A DNA stretch of 64,000 bases, from positions 2,790,001 to 2,854,000 of the forward strand of contig OY776489.1 of the NCBI GenBank assembly GCA_963675655.1, read 5' to 3'. The translations under genes were made by a program, and so were the position numbers. Shown one piece after another: positions 7,732 through 17,356 of this stretch; positions within the stretch are counted from its first letter, which is position 1; every line of letters starts with the position of its first letter. This stretch comes from CAXXOK01 sp963675655. Lineage in GTDB: Bacteria > Bacillota > Clostridia > Christensenellales > Aristaeellaceae. The notes below the pieces were generated by a model. The model saw only the letters and a program-made list of their open reading frames with translations, was not told where the DNA came from and made no database searches.

Positions 7732-8805
7732 ATGACAAAGATACAAAAAGCGATTGCTTGCTTTTCCATTGCTGTGCTGACGGTTTTCATCTTCTTTGCG
7801 CAAAATAGTACAGGCGTTCTATCCGTCTCGGTGGCGGAGGACGCCTATTTAGTACAGGATGAGGCTGCTTCTGATGCCGCTGCGGCGGAGGACGATGCAA
7901 ATGACGCTGATTATTCATTTACGGTGTACCCGTCTGTATCCCTGCGTGAATTAGTATTGGATGATGAAGGGTTCGCAGTTAATGGCGAGTATGTGTATAT
8001 TAATTCTACAACCGGGGAGTATCGCTACATCAGCCCAACACTGAATATCCACATCATTCGCCATCAGGATACATCGCCTAAAGTGGTATGGCATGAGGCG
8101 CAAATTTACGCGAGAGACGGAACACTGTTTCACGCATATCCATACGATAAAACCAACTGGATGAAAAAAGGAGCGCATCAGAATGTGATAGCGCAAAAAA
8201 ACCACTTGGTATTTGCGGTGAACAGTGATTTTTCGCATCTGCGTATTGGTTGGAAAGCTACTGTCGGGTTATTGATTCGTGATGGTAACATACTCTCCAG
8301 CAAAACCTTCACAAAGAAAGCAAAGAAATACCCGAATCTGGATAATCTGGCGCTGCTTACAGACGGTTCTATGGTGGCGCTGGGAAGAAACGAGCTGACA
8401 ATCGACGATTACATAGCCATGGGAGCGTATGATTTGTTGGCGTTTGGCCCGGTTCTGATACATGAAGGGGTAGTGAATACGCCTGCTTTTGGTAAGTACG
8501 GCTGGGAGAGGGCTCCACGTACGGCCGTTGGTATGGTTACCCCCGGCCATTATGTAGCGATCATGGTAGAGGGCAGGCATGATGACAGCCGCGGTTGGTC
8601 AACTACACATTTGGCGGAGCATATGGCGGAATTGGGCGCAACCGAGGCGCTAAACCTGGACGGTGGACAAAGTGCAACGATGATCTTTATGGGGCAACAG
8701 ATTATCCGTGTCGGACAAAGCAAGAGCTTAACAGCAAAACCGCGTAAAGCAACGGAGGTGCTGGGCATCGGGCAGACGCTGCTTGTGCAGTTGCCGGACG
8801 AATAG
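7732..8805 (+). CDS. Exported phosphodiester glycosidase family protein (NAGPA domain)
   Basis: After an N-terminal signal anchor (residues 6-24) comes an acidic, Ala/Asp-rich linker of about 40 residues and then a NAGPA domain from about residue 95. The diagnostic end piece is ALNLDGGQSATM near residue 306, with AVNSDFSHL and RTAVGMV earlier. The family is named after the mammalian enzyme that uncovers mannose 6-phosphate. Bacterial members are exported and are thought to cut sugar-phosphodiester bonds in cell-surface polymers. The true substrate here is unknown. The gene stands alone, ahead of a strong shared terminator, next to another exported protein gene. Confidence 0.85.
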   Translation: MTKIQKAIACFSIAVLTVFIFFAQNSTGVLSVSVAEDAYLVQDEAASDAAAAEDDANDADYSFTVYPSVSLRELVLDDEGFAVNGEYVYINSTTGEYRYISPTLNIHIIRHQDTSPKVVWHEAQIYARDGTLFHAYPYDKTNWMKKGAHQNVIAQKNHLVFAVNSDFSHLRIGWKATVGLLIRDGNILSSKTFTKKAKKYPNLDNLALLTDGSMVALGRNELTIDDYIAMGAYDLLAFGPVLIHEGVVNTPAFGKYGWERAPRTAVGMVTPGHYVAIMVEGRHDDSRGWSTTHLAEHMAELGATEALNLDGGQSATMIFMGQQIIRVGQSKSLTAKPRKATEVLGIGQTLLVQLPDE

Positions 8806-8842
8806 ACCACCGAGTCTACTATTAAACGAATGAACGATATTG

Positions 8843-8873
8843 AAAACGGAGAGGCAATGTGCCTCTCCGTTTT
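8843..8873. terminator. Strong bidirectional terminator
   Basis: A perfect 14-bp stem (AAAACGGAGAGGCA with its complement) over the loop ATG separates the convergent glycosidase and hydrogenase genes. T-tracts are formed on both strands. Confidence 0.9.
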
Positions 8874-8927
8874 ACCATAGGTTACTGGTAAATCTCCAAT
8901 ATTTTTCCACTATTGGCGTAATCCTTT

Positions 8928-10934
8928 TTAACGGGTGGTGCGCTCCTGAATAATCCGCTTGAATACATTTACAGTATCCTGTGTTTCCGCCAACTCGGTT
9001 TTCAACAAAGCGTTTTCTGCTTCCAGCGCCATAATGCGCGGAGATTCCTGCACATCCCGACGCGAGCGTGTAAGGGTTCCAATCGATGCGGGGGTATAGG
9101 TGGATTTCTCTTCCGGGTTCTGCTGGTAATCTACCACGAACACTTCATCGGTTTTTTCATTATACAGGCCGCGTTGTGTATAATGCGTGTGAAGCAGCTC
9201 ATGGGATAGTGCCCCGTTTGGTTTCCCTAAGAAATCCTGATAGATTTTTTGAATCACAGGGTTTTCATGCGATTTACGCATGGCTTTGCTCTCATCTTCA
9301 TCATAAAGCGCACGCATCCGTTTGGCGCGAATATCCTTATCGTCGCTTCTGGGTTGCCCGCCCCCGGTGATGCAGCCGCCCGGGCAGCCCATAATTTCAA
9401 TGAAGTGGTACGGAGAGGTGCCGTTCTCGATTTGATCCATCAGTTGCTTAGCGCCGGCAAAACCGCTGGTAACCGCTATGTTCACATCGACTCCTTGCAG
9501 GAAAGCATAGTCCGGTAAGGGGTTTTCAATGCGGATTGTTGCGGTCTTCACCTGATTAAGCCCCACGATGGGCGTAACATGCAGCTTATCAAACGGCAAT
9601 TCGCGTCCGGTAACCAACTCATATACCGTACGCAACGCCGCTTCCATTACACCGCCAGTGACGCCGAAGATATCCGCCGCACCGGAGGATATCCCCAGCG
9701 GATTGTGAAATGTGCTGTCTTTTAACTCGTTAAAGTCGATGCCCGCACTATGGATCATTTCGGCTAGTTCGCGTGTGGTTAGCACAGCGTCTACATTCTG
9801 GTGACCGCCGTTTTGCATTTCGTGACGGTCAATTTCAAACTTTTTCGCGGTGCATGGCATGACAGAGACGACAAACATGTCCTTAGGGTCAATATTTTGT
9901 ATGTTGGCGTAGTAACTTTTCACAATCGCGCCCATCATGGTATGCGGCGATTTGCAACTGGATAGATGCGCCAATTGCTCCGGATAATGATGCTCAATGT
10001 ACTTAATCCAGCCCGGACTGCAACTGGTAATCATCGGCAGTGTGGCCGAACCGCCAGTCAGCACATTTTTCACCCGGCCCAGGAACTCGGTACCTTCTTC
10101 CATAATGGTCAGGTCGGCAGCCCAATTGGTATCAAAAACATCGTCAAAGCCCAATTCCTTAAGCGCTGAGGCCAGTCTACCCGTACAGCGGCTGCCGGCT
10201 TCCAAGCCAAATTCTTCACCGATGGCAACACGTACAGCCGGGGCGACCTGTACCACCGTGCGACGGGTTGGGTCGTTCAGTGCGGCCCAAACGCGCTCGG
10301 TGGAGCTGGTTTCTTTCAACGCTCCGACAGGGCAAACGACAGTGCACTGCCCACAGAAGGTGCAGCTTACCGCGCCCAGCGGTAGGTTCATAGCTGGGCT
10401 GATTTCCGTTTTGAAACCGCGGTTTTGCGCATTCAGGATGCCGGTTTGCTGTATGTTGTTGCATACGGATACGCAGCGGCGACACAGAATACACTTGCTT
10501 AGGTCGCGCGTGATGGATACGGAGGTGTCTACTTTGCGGGTGGAGCGCTCACCTTCAAAGCGGGAGCGTTCCACGCCCAGTTGAATTCCCAGCTTTTGCA
10601 ACTCGCAGGATTGGTTACGCTTACAGAACAGACAATCTTTATCGTGATCGGATAAAATCAGCTCGTAAAGTACCTTGCGAGAGTGGCGGACAATACGGGA
10701 GTTGGTATAAACCTGCATACCTTCGGCTGCTTTTGTGATGCAGGAAGCCTGTAAGGTTTTTGCGCCTTTTACTTCTACAACACAGATACGACAAGAGCCG
10801 ATTGCGTTAATATCCTTGAGGTAGCACAAAGAAGGGATGTCGATATGGTTCATCCGTGCTGCTTCCAGTATGGTGGTTCCCTCGGGTACTTCAATGGGTT
10901 TATCATTAATCGTCAAATGCAACATTCTCGTCAC
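8928..10934 (-). CDS. hydA: [FeFe] hydrogenase catalytic subunit (HndD/HydA type) with C-terminal coiled-coil tail
   Basis: The domain order is a 2Fe-2S ferredoxin fold (Cys37, 48, 51, 65), a His/Cys cluster (HDKDCLFCKRNQSC), two 4Fe-4S sites (CILCRRCVSVC, CTFCGQCTVVC) and the H-cluster domain. The H-cluster motifs are TSCSPGW near residue 305, MPCTAKKFE near 359 and EIMGCPGGCITGGG near 515. TSCSPGW is the variant with Ser in place of one of the two adjacent Cys of TSCCPGW. The enzyme makes or uses H2 with electrons from its NuoE and NuoF-like partners just upstream; its start overlaps the partner's stop. At 668 residues it is longer than the second copy here (582). The extra tail carries a short coiled coil (MALEAENALLKTELAETQ) that may bind the complex or a regulator. 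Confidence 0.93.
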   Translation of the reverse strand: MTRMLHLTINDKPIEVPEGTTILEAARMNHIDIPSLCYLKDINAIGSCRICVVEVKGAKTLQASCITKAAEGMQVYTNSRIVRHSRKVLYELILSDHDKDCLFCKRNQSCELQKLGIQLGVERSRFEGERSTRKVDTSVSITRDLSKCILCRRCVSVCNNIQQTGILNAQNRGFKTEISPAMNLPLGAVSCTFCGQCTVVCPVGALKETSSTERVWAALNDPTRRTVVQVAPAVRVAIGEEFGLEAGSRCTGRLASALKELGFDDVFDTNWAADLTIMEEGTEFLGRVKNVLTGGSATLPMITSCSPGWIKYIEHHYPEQLAHLSSCKSPHTMMGAIVKSYYANIQNIDPKDMFVVSVMPCTAKKFEIDRHEMQNGGHQNVDAVLTTRELAEMIHSAGIDFNELKDSTFHNPLGISSGAADIFGVTGGVMEAALRTVYELVTGRELPFDKLHVTPIVGLNQVKTATIRIENPLPDYAFLQGVDVNIAVTSGFAGAKQLMDQIENGTSPYHFIEIMGCPGGCITGGGQPRSDDKDIRAKRMRALYDEDESKAMRKSHENPVIQKIYQDFLGKPNGALSHELLHTHYTQRGLYNEKTDEVFVVDYQQNPEEKSTYTPASIGTLTRSRRDVQESPRIMALEAENALLKTELAETQDTVNVFKRIIQERTTR

Positions 10935-13900
10935 CTCCGGTCACAGTGCAAGCACCGCATAGATTCGGCAATCGCGTTAAGCTTATGGTAACCCAGCAGC
11001 ACTTCGCTGAATGCTTTGGTTCTGGTTTCCACAGGTAAACAATCCTGCGGGAAACGATTGTGAATCAGCACTTCATCTTCATCCGTTGTCTCCGGTATAT
11101 CGATTACGCGGCCCTTGTTCAACCTGCCGGAGCCGCCGCAGAACAGATCAATGGAGACTGCCGCGGTTTTTCCATCGGCAATCGCGCGGATTACCTCATC
11201 CGGTCCCCGGGCAACATCGCCGCCGGCAAACACACCTTGCATTGTAGTCATTTTGGTCTGCGGATCGGTGATGAACGTACCCCAGTTGGTTACGCCGATG
11301 TCTGTTTTTTTAATGAAGGGGAGGTCGGCGTACTGGCTCACCGCGGGGATTATGATATCGACATTGATGATGAAGTTGGAGCCTTCAATATGCGCGGTGT
11401 TGCGGCGGCCGCTGTGATCGAAGTTGGACATCTTCCGCCGTACACATTCGATCATGGCTACATGGCCGCTGGCATCCGGCAGGATGCGTACGGGGCTTAC
11501 CAACTCTACCAGCTCCACACCCTCTTCCAAAGCCTCTTCAACCTCGATATCGTAGGCAGGCATCGCTTCACGGGTACGGCGATACAGCAGTAGCACCTTA
11601 GCAGCGCCCAGCCGGATAGCGGTGCGGGCAGAATCGATGGCGGTATTACCGCCGCCGACAACTGCAACCACTTGCCCGGTGAGATCAACGCTGTGATAGA
11701 GCTTGACATTTTTTAAGAACTCGATGCCCGGCAAAACGCCTTCCAACTCCTCACCGGGGATGTTCATTTTCTGCGGCAGTTGCGTACCGGTGGCTACATA
11801 AACGGCATCCGTTTCGCTGCGCAGTTGTTCAAAGGATATATCCCGCCCTATTTCGGTGTTCAGGTGGATATTAAAACCTGAAAGCCGCATATGGTCGATT
11901 TCCCGCTCCAGTATTTCCGAAGGCAAGCGGTATTCCGGTATGCCGTAAGCTAATACGCCGCCTGCGACAGGCTCCCTTTCATACACATCCACTTCGTACC
12001 CAATTCGGCTTAAGTAATACGCGCAGGTTAGCCCCGACGCACCGGCACCGATAATGGCGATCGATTTTCCATTGCGGGGGAGTACAATATCCTGATCGTA
12101 TTGCTTTTGATTTTTATAAGCATAATCGGCCACGAAGCGTTTCAGGCTGCAAATGGATACGGATTCATCCACGGTGCTGCGCCTGCATTTACTTTCGCAT
12201 GGGCGTGTACAGATCCGGCCGCAAACCGACGGAAGTGGGTTTTCCTGACAGATTAGATCATATGCATCCAGGAAGCGTCCGGCGGAAATTAAAGCAAGAT
12301 AACCGGGAATGTTCACATGCGCGGGACAGGTGTTTTCACACGGAGAGATGAACAGATCACTACATACGCCCGCGCGGCAGTGCTTATCCTGAATATGTTC
12401 CTCATATTCATCCCGGAAGTATTTGATGGTGGAAAGCACGGGATTAGGAGCGGTTTTACCCAGCTCGCACATGGCGGTTTGCTTGATGACCGCGCCTAAT
12501 TCTTCTAATAGTTCTATATCGCCCTTACGCCCTTCGCCGCGCGTGATGCGCTCCAGTATGGCCAGCATCCGCTTTGTACCGATACGGCAAGCGACGCATT
12601 TACCACAGGATTCTTCCTGAATAAAATCCATGAAGTATCGGGCTGTATCCACCATGCAGGTATCTTCATCCATAGAGATCAATCCACCGGAACCCATAAT
12701 AGCGCCCAACTTGGCAATAGATTCATAATCCGTCGGCGTGTTCAGGTTATCTTTTGTGACACACCCGCCTGATGGACCGCCGATTTGCGCGGCTTTGAAC
12801 TGTTTTTTATTGGCGATGCCACCACCGATACGGAAGAGAATTTCTCCCAGCGGAGTGCCGATGGGTACTTCTACAATACCGGCGTTTACAATATCGCCTG
12901 CTAATGCGAAAACCTTGGTGCCTTTGGATTTGTCGGTGCCGTATTGCGTGTACCATTCTGCGCCGTTCAGAACAATCTGGGGAATCGCGGCCAATGTTTC
13001 CACGTTGTTAATGATGGTGGGCTTGCCGTATAACCCTTTCTGGAACGGATACGGCGGCTTTTGCACCGGCTCGCCGCGATTCCCCTCGATGGAGGCCATT
13101 AGCGCAGTTTCTTCACCGCAGACAAAAGCGCCTGCGCCAATGCGTATTTCAATATCAAAGGAGAAATCGGTGCCGAGGATATTTTCACCCAACAAACCGT
13201 ATTCCCGTGCCTGCTCGATGGCGGCGGTAAGGCGCTCAATGGCAAGCGGGTACTCAGCACGGATATAAACATACCCCTGCTTTGCGCCGATTGCGTAGCC
13301 ACCCAACATGATCCCTTCAAGCACCGCGTGCGGATCCCCTTCGATAATGCTGCGGTCCATGAAAGCGCCGGGGTCGCCTTCATCCGCATTGCAAACCATA
13401 AACTTTTCATCGCTAACGGCTTTATGCCCGGCGTCCCACTTGATTCCGGTGGGGAACCCCGCGCCGCCACGGCCGCGAATACCGGACGCCATAACGGTGC
13501 TTACAATATCCTCCGGCTTACGACCGGTAATACTCTTGGCAATGGCCATGTAGCCGTCCCGCGCAATGTAGGCGTCAATACTGCCATAGGCGATTGTACC
13601 GCAGTTATGCAGCGCGATTTTTACCTGCTCCTTGAAAAAATCAATATCATCAATACAGGGGATATGCTTGTTAAGCGTTTGATGGAAAAATGTATGCTTC
13701 TCCAAAATTTTATGCTCCAAAATATGCGCCTTTATAATGTTGCGCACATTTTGAGGATCGAGTTTAATATAGAAAGTACGATCCGGTAACACAATCATTA
13801 CCGGGCCTACGGCACAGATACCCATACATCCGGTTTCGATAACGCCGACTTCCTTTTCCAAATCCATCTCTTTTAAGGTGTCTATTGCTGCGTCCCGTAC

Positions 13901-14032
13901 CTTACCGCACGCAGCGGATACGCAGCCCGCACCAGAGCAAATGAGCAGTTGGTATCGGTAATCTGCCTGTGCATCCAAATAAGCTTGCTTGATCTGCAAT
14001 AAATCATCCAATGTTCGTAGCGTTTTTTTCAT
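10931..14032 (-). CDS. NuoF/HndC-type NADH dehydrogenase subunit fused to a GltD/NfnB-type FAD oxidoreductase
   Basis: This 1033-residue protein joins two enzymes. Residues 1-110 are a thioredoxin-like 2Fe-2S domain (Cys32, 37, 69, 73). Residues about 135-545 are NuoF: GRGGAGFPTG near 190, NADEGDPGAFMDR, and the 4Fe-4S site ESCGKCVACRIG near 476. The usual C-terminal 2x[4Fe-4S] tail of HndC is missing. In its place, from about 555, is a dihydropyrimidine-dehydrogenase/GltD-type segment with Cys clusters (CENTCPAHVNIPG; CGRICTRPCESKCRR), an FAD site (IIGAGASGLTCAYYL near 660), a second dinucleotide site (VVGGGNTAIDSARTA near 794) and the FAD-closing piece FAGGDVARGPDEV near 939. A CLHC pair ends the chain. 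It likely adds an NADPH- or ferredoxin-coupled flavin branch to the hydrogenase. Its stop overlaps the hydA start. Confidence 0.9.
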   Translation of the reverse strand: MKKTLRTLDDLLQIKQAYLDAQADYRYQLLICSGAGCVSAACGKVRDAAIDTLKEMDLEKEVGVIETGCMGICAVGPVMIVLPDRTFYIKLDPQNVRNIIKAHILEHKILEKHTFFHQTLNKHIPCIDDIDFFKEQVKIALHNCGTIAYGSIDAYIARDGYMAIAKSITGRKPEDIVSTVMASGIRGRGGAGFPTGIKWDAGHKAVSDEKFMVCNADEGDPGAFMDRSIIEGDPHAVLEGIMLGGYAIGAKQGYVYIRAEYPLAIERLTAAIEQAREYGLLGENILGTDFSFDIEIRIGAGAFVCGEETALMASIEGNRGEPVQKPPYPFQKGLYGKPTIINNVETLAAIPQIVLNGAEWYTQYGTDKSKGTKVFALAGDIVNAGIVEVPIGTPLGEILFRIGGGIANKKQFKAAQIGGPSGGCVTKDNLNTPTDYESIAKLGAIMGSGGLISMDEDTCMVDTARYFMDFIQEESCGKCVACRIGTKRMLAILERITRGEGRKGDIELLEELGAVIKQTAMCELGKTAPNPVLSTIKYFRDEYEEHIQDKHCRAGVCSDLFISPCENTCPAHVNIPGYLALISAGRFLDAYDLICQENPLPSVCGRICTRPCESKCRRSTVDESVSICSLKRFVADYAYKNQKQYDQDIVLPRNGKSIAIIGAGASGLTCAYYLSRIGYEVDVYEREPVAGGVLAYGIPEYRLPSEILEREIDHMRLSGFNIHLNTEIGRDISFEQLRSETDAVYVATGTQLPQKMNIPGEELEGVLPGIEFLKNVKLYHSVDLTGQVVAVVGGGNTAIDSARTAIRLGAAKVLLLYRRTREAMPAYDIEVEEALEEGVELVELVSPVRILPDASGHVAMIECVRRKMSNFDHSGRRNTAHIEGSNFIINVDIIIPAVSQYADLPFIKKTDIGVTNWGTFITDPQTKMTTMQGVFAGGDVARGPDEVIRAIADGKTAAVSIDLFCGGSGRLNKGRVIDIPETTDEDEVLIHNRFPQDCLPVETRTKAFSEVLLGYHKLNAIAESMRCLHCDRR

Positions 14033-14045
14033 CTCTGCTCACCTC

Positions 14046-14540
14046 CTACTGAAATGTTGCCAGCAACGAATCTACTTTGCTGGGTGACATTTGCCGGTAA
14101 ACCACATCGTCGATCATCAATGCCGGGGCAAGACCGCAGGCGCCGATGCAGCGTGCGATTTCAAACGTAAACTTACGGTCTGCGGTTGTTCCGCCAACCT
14201 CAATACCGAGTTTTTTTGTTAAATGATCGATGATTTTCTTGCCGCCCCGTACATAACAGGCAGTACCCAAACAAACCCGTATGGTATGTTCTCCCCGCGG
14301 ATTGACGGAGAAAAAGGAATAAAAGGTTACAACGCCAGACACTTCGGATAAAGGCATATCCATTTTATCTGCAATGAATTGCTGTAATTCCAGCGGTAAA
14401 TACCCGTAAAGCCCTTGCGCGGTATGCAGTACTTGAATCAGACTGCCGCGCTTCCCCTTGAAATACAGATCGATTAGATCTCCGATTTCGTGAAAGTCCG
14501 TAAGTTTTTGCTCGATAACCAATGCTTGTTTGTCCGACAT
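14046..14540 (-). CDS. NuoE/HndA-type 2Fe-2S subunit
   Basis: A helical N-terminal bundle is followed by the thioredoxin-like 2Fe-2S domain, with CLGTACYVRGG near residue 90 and CIGACGLAPALMID near 130. That is the C-x4-C and C-x3-C spacing of complex I 24-kDa subunits. At 164 residues it has normal length. It is the first gene of the operon, 13 bases before the NuoF-GltD fusion. The ribosome site AAAGGAGAT precedes the ATG. In HndABCD/HydABC enzymes this subunit shuttles electrons between the flavin subunit and the hydrogenase. A long leader of about 390 bases separates it from the best promoter. Confidence 0.92.
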   Translation of the reverse strand: MSDKQALVIEQKLTDFHEIGDLIDLYFKGKRGSLIQVLHTAQGLYGYLPLELQQFIADKMDMPLSEVSGVVTFYSFFSVNPRGEHTIRVCLGTACYVRGGKKIIDHLTKKLGIEVGGTTADRKFTFEIARCIGACGLAPALMIDDVVYRQMSPSKVDSLLATFQ

Positions 14541-14930
14541 GTTCCACGATCTCCTTTTTACTGTCAGTAGTTATGTGTGCGGGTCATGCAGGCATCGGAC
14601 GCTCCGGGAAGTGACAACGCTTCTCAGCTAATCGCTTACTGTTCCGTTTTTATTAAAAGAGTGAATCAGGTTGATAAATAGTTGGTGGTTTGCCGCGTAA
14701 CAAAAGGAAACACAAAAAGACTTTTTCGTACCGGTAAAACCGTTGACTGCCCTTAGACGAAAAGACAGCATTGAAAAAGTGAATAACAAAAAAGCCTTAT
14801 GATCCCGAAACGCTGCAACGATGGTTTGTAAGCGGTCGTGCAATTCTTAACTACAGATCGTCGTTGTCGTGGAAGAAGCAAGGAACGGTCGGTCGGCATT
14901 TGTGTTTATAATGTTGTATAGTTAACCATT
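14541..14930 (-). other. Long untranslated leader of the first hydrogenase operon
   Basis: About 390 bases lie between the predicted transcription start and hndA. I find no convincing reading frame, known riboswitch signature or terminator in it. An imperfect inverted repeat (ATAATG at 14908-14913 and CATTAT at 14927-14932) overlaps the predicted start and could be an operator. Confidence 0.35.
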
Positions 14931-14936
14931 ATGGAT

Positions 14937-14965
14937 ATTGTAGGGCGAATTGATCGGTTTGTCAA
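14937..14965 (-). promoter_or_regulatory. Sigma-A-type promoter for the first hydrogenase operon
   Basis: On the reverse strand TTGACA (14960-14965) and TACAAT (14937-14942) are spaced by exactly 17 bases. This is one of the best promoter matches in the window. Confidence 0.72.
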
Positions 14966-15039
14966 GAATCTAACAATATGATTATAAAATTTGATGATGG
15001 CTTTTTAATAATATGATATATAATATTTTTAATAGCAAT

Positions 15040-15074
15040 AAAAAAGTGGCAACGCTACCGGGTGCCACTTTTTT
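15040..15074. terminator. Bidirectional terminator
   Basis: AAAAAAGTGGCA pairs perfectly with TGCCACTTTTTT over an 11-base loop. It stands 67 bases beyond the stop of the large reverse-strand membrane protein gene and ends that transcript. Confidence 0.85.
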
Positions 15075-15141
15075 GCTACCTGTTGGACTGTATAATACGA
15101 GAAAGAACAATGTTATATTCATGATCGATGAGTAACTGTGC

Positions 15142-17229
15142 TTAAGAGAAAGGAAAAAACATCCGCTGCAAGCCAAAATAAAGTTGAGGGGAGGAAGATA
15201 GAATATAATCCCGTTCGTTTTCAAAAATCATGGATAATCCAAGGAAAATAGAAGAAACCAGCATTAGAATCAGCAGAAGATTCAGTATTTTTTGATGTTT
15301 GGTCTTACCCTGTGTATGCATGGAGAGTATATACATGATGCCGGTGAATGTGAAAAAAATCCGAAAATCATATGTATACCGGAGCGTAACACCGCCTATA
15401 CCATAAGATATAAGCATAATGGGAATGCTAACGATAAGCGGAAACCAGTAAACCCAGCGGCTTTCCTTATGAAACGAGCATAGGTTATTCTTCTTGTTTG
15501 TGGTTAAAAGTGGACCTATTACAATAGCCCATATGGCAGGATAAATGAACATGCCGGCGCAGGATAACAGGAAGACATAATGCCCGGTGGTTGAGATCGT
15601 ATGTCTTACAATCGAAATATAGGGGAACTGCTGCGTAAAGTTTATCGGTTCAAAAAGATAATGGTATAAAGCGACGGGGAAATCCGCTAAATTGACTTGA
15701 CGGAAATGAACATCCGTAGCTGTTAACTGGTGGAGCGCTCCAAAATCGAAAACTGAACCAAAACGGGCGGCGTTGTACCACATAACGATACCAACGCCCA
15801 ACAGCGCGGGGAGTAAAAAGGATGCTGCCTCCAAAAAGCGAGCGCGTTTGCGAATCAGTTCTCCAATAAAGACGGGCGCTAGAAAGGCAACCAATAAAAG
15901 AGTAGCGTTGGGGCGGCTCATCAATACAAGAGCAAAACAGATACCGGAAAAGACATATAACAGGCGGGAAAGCCATCGCCTCTTTTGCTGCGCTCCTCTC
16001 AATCCAAAAGCAATGGCTCCGGCGCTATAGCAAACAAAGCTAAGCTCCGCAAGGTAGTAAAAATCCGCCGAAGCCAGCAGCACAATCACACCGGATGTAA
16101 ACACGGCTGTTACGCAAGCAAGAGATAGCATAAACACGTTCACAGTTTGCAAATAACGGTCAGCCATGGAGCATACAGCCAAGCCTATGAAAACAATAGA
16201 GAGCCAGGCAAGCAATAATGCAGCATCCCGGCTGTCCGGTACCCTACCTGTTAAAAAATGATAAGGCGCATAAACAGTTATCACAGGCGCAAGCCCAAAA
16301 TATACATAGTATTGACCGTTATAGAGAGAATAATCGAAAAAGTAATCGACCTCCTCTGCTGTGCGTTCGCTAGGATCATAAGGGTTTCCTAACATTAAAA
16401 GCGCTTCGGAGGGCAGGGTTTCCAGCGACAATCGCCCCTGCCGTAGCGTTTCAAAAAGCACCGCATAGGAATCATTTGTGATGTTTAGTGCTTTTTCATC
16501 TGTCATGCCGGTAAAAGGAGCCGTTTCGGGAGCAATCCATACAGAAACACCATAAGCAAGAACCATCATAAACACGAGTGGCAGAACAATTATTATACGA
16601 TGAACCGGATTGCGCCTGTTGTAATGAATATGCGACCATTTTAAAAATATGATGCATAACAAAAGCAAAGAGGTGAAAAACGAAAGCGCCATACGTACCG
16701 GCTGCCATAAGAAGGGCAATGGCGTGTTAATACGTACGGAGTTTACCGTAAAATCGGCTCCGACCGTGCCATCCAAACGGATAGTAAGTTCGCTGGCTTC
16801 TCCAGCACTTTGTACATAGGCATTGCAGAAGCGTAGTGCGGGATCGTCCGCTACACAAAAGATACTATATAGGGTTTGATTGTTATAGTAACTGGATTCA
16901 TCTTTTACAATAATGGAAACATGTACCGGCCCGTGGCCTTGAAGCTCCACAATCACGGAGTGTAATTCCGTATCCAAACCATAGTAAATCAAATCAACAT
17001 CATCTTGCTCATGTAAAACAATATGGGCGCCATCCTCGTTAATTGCCACTGAATCATCAAAGCAAGTAAAGTCTTCCATATAGAGCGTTTCGCAAGAATA
17101 CCCAGCGCTGATAAACGCCGGATAATTGCTGCCTAGCTCAATGAGTAACATTATGATAACTGCCGCGATTGTAAGCAAGATGAATTTTACCGCCGTAGAC
17201 AAGTTGCCCCAGAAACGCTTGATCGACAT
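15142..17229 (-). CDS. Large polytopic membrane protein, possibly a GT-C-type glycosyltransferase
   Basis: The 695-residue protein has one N-terminal membrane helix (FILLTIAAVIIMLLIEL). An extracytoplasmic domain of about 140 residues with several short beta segments follows. From about residue 175 there are some ten further membrane helices. The topology, with aromatic and Arg-rich short loops, resembles the glycosyltransferase family 39 or similar lipid-linked-sugar enzymes. I see no certain catalytic motif, although an Asp/Glu-rich first loop is present (DYSLYNGQYYVYFGLAP region). The gene is monocistronic and its start is ATG with a modest AGGA site. A cell-envelope role is likely; the exact function is not recognised. 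Confidence 0.55.
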   Translation of the reverse strand: MSIKRFWGNLSTAVKFILLTIAAVIIMLLIELGSNYPAFISAGYSCETLYMEDFTCFDDSVAINEDGAHIVLHEQDDVDLIYYGLDTELHSVIVELQGHGPVHVSIIVKDESSYYNNQTLYSIFCVADDPALRFCNAYVQSAGEASELTIRLDGTVGADFTVNSVRINTPLPFLWQPVRMALSFFTSLLLLCIIFLKWSHIHYNRRNPVHRIIIVLPLVFMMVLAYGVSVWIAPETAPFTGMTDEKALNITNDSYAVLFETLRQGRLSLETLPSEALLMLGNPYDPSERTAEEVDYFFDYSLYNGQYYVYFGLAPVITVYAPYHFLTGRVPDSRDAALLLAWLSIVFIGLAVCSMADRYLQTVNVFMLSLACVTAVFTSGVIVLLASADFYYLAELSFVCYSAGAIAFGLRGAQQKRRWLSRLLYVFSGICFALVLMSRPNATLLLVAFLAPVFIGELIRKRARFLEAASFLLPALLGVGIVMWYNAARFGSVFDFGALHQLTATDVHFRQVNLADFPVALYHYLFEPINFTQQFPYISIVRHTISTTGHYVFLLSCAGMFIYPAIWAIVIGPLLTTNKKNNLCSFHKESRWVYWFPLIVSIPIMLISYGIGGVTLRYTYDFRIFFTFTGIMYILSMHTQGKTKHQKILNLLLILMLVSSIFLGLSMIFENERDYILSSSPQLYFGLQRMFFPFS

Positions 17230-17356
17230 TATCTTTCACGTCCTTATCAATCTGGGTCTATCTTATGAAAAATACCAGTTGCTGTCAATGATGAATAGTA
17301 CACATTTATTGCTATAATACTTGATAACGGATGTAAGAGCAGTCCTGATTACGTTT

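Noticed and set aside
14628..14843. 71-codon reverse-strand frame in the hydrogenase leader
   Set aside because: No ribosome site and no protein-like pattern; the region is better explained as an untranslated leader.
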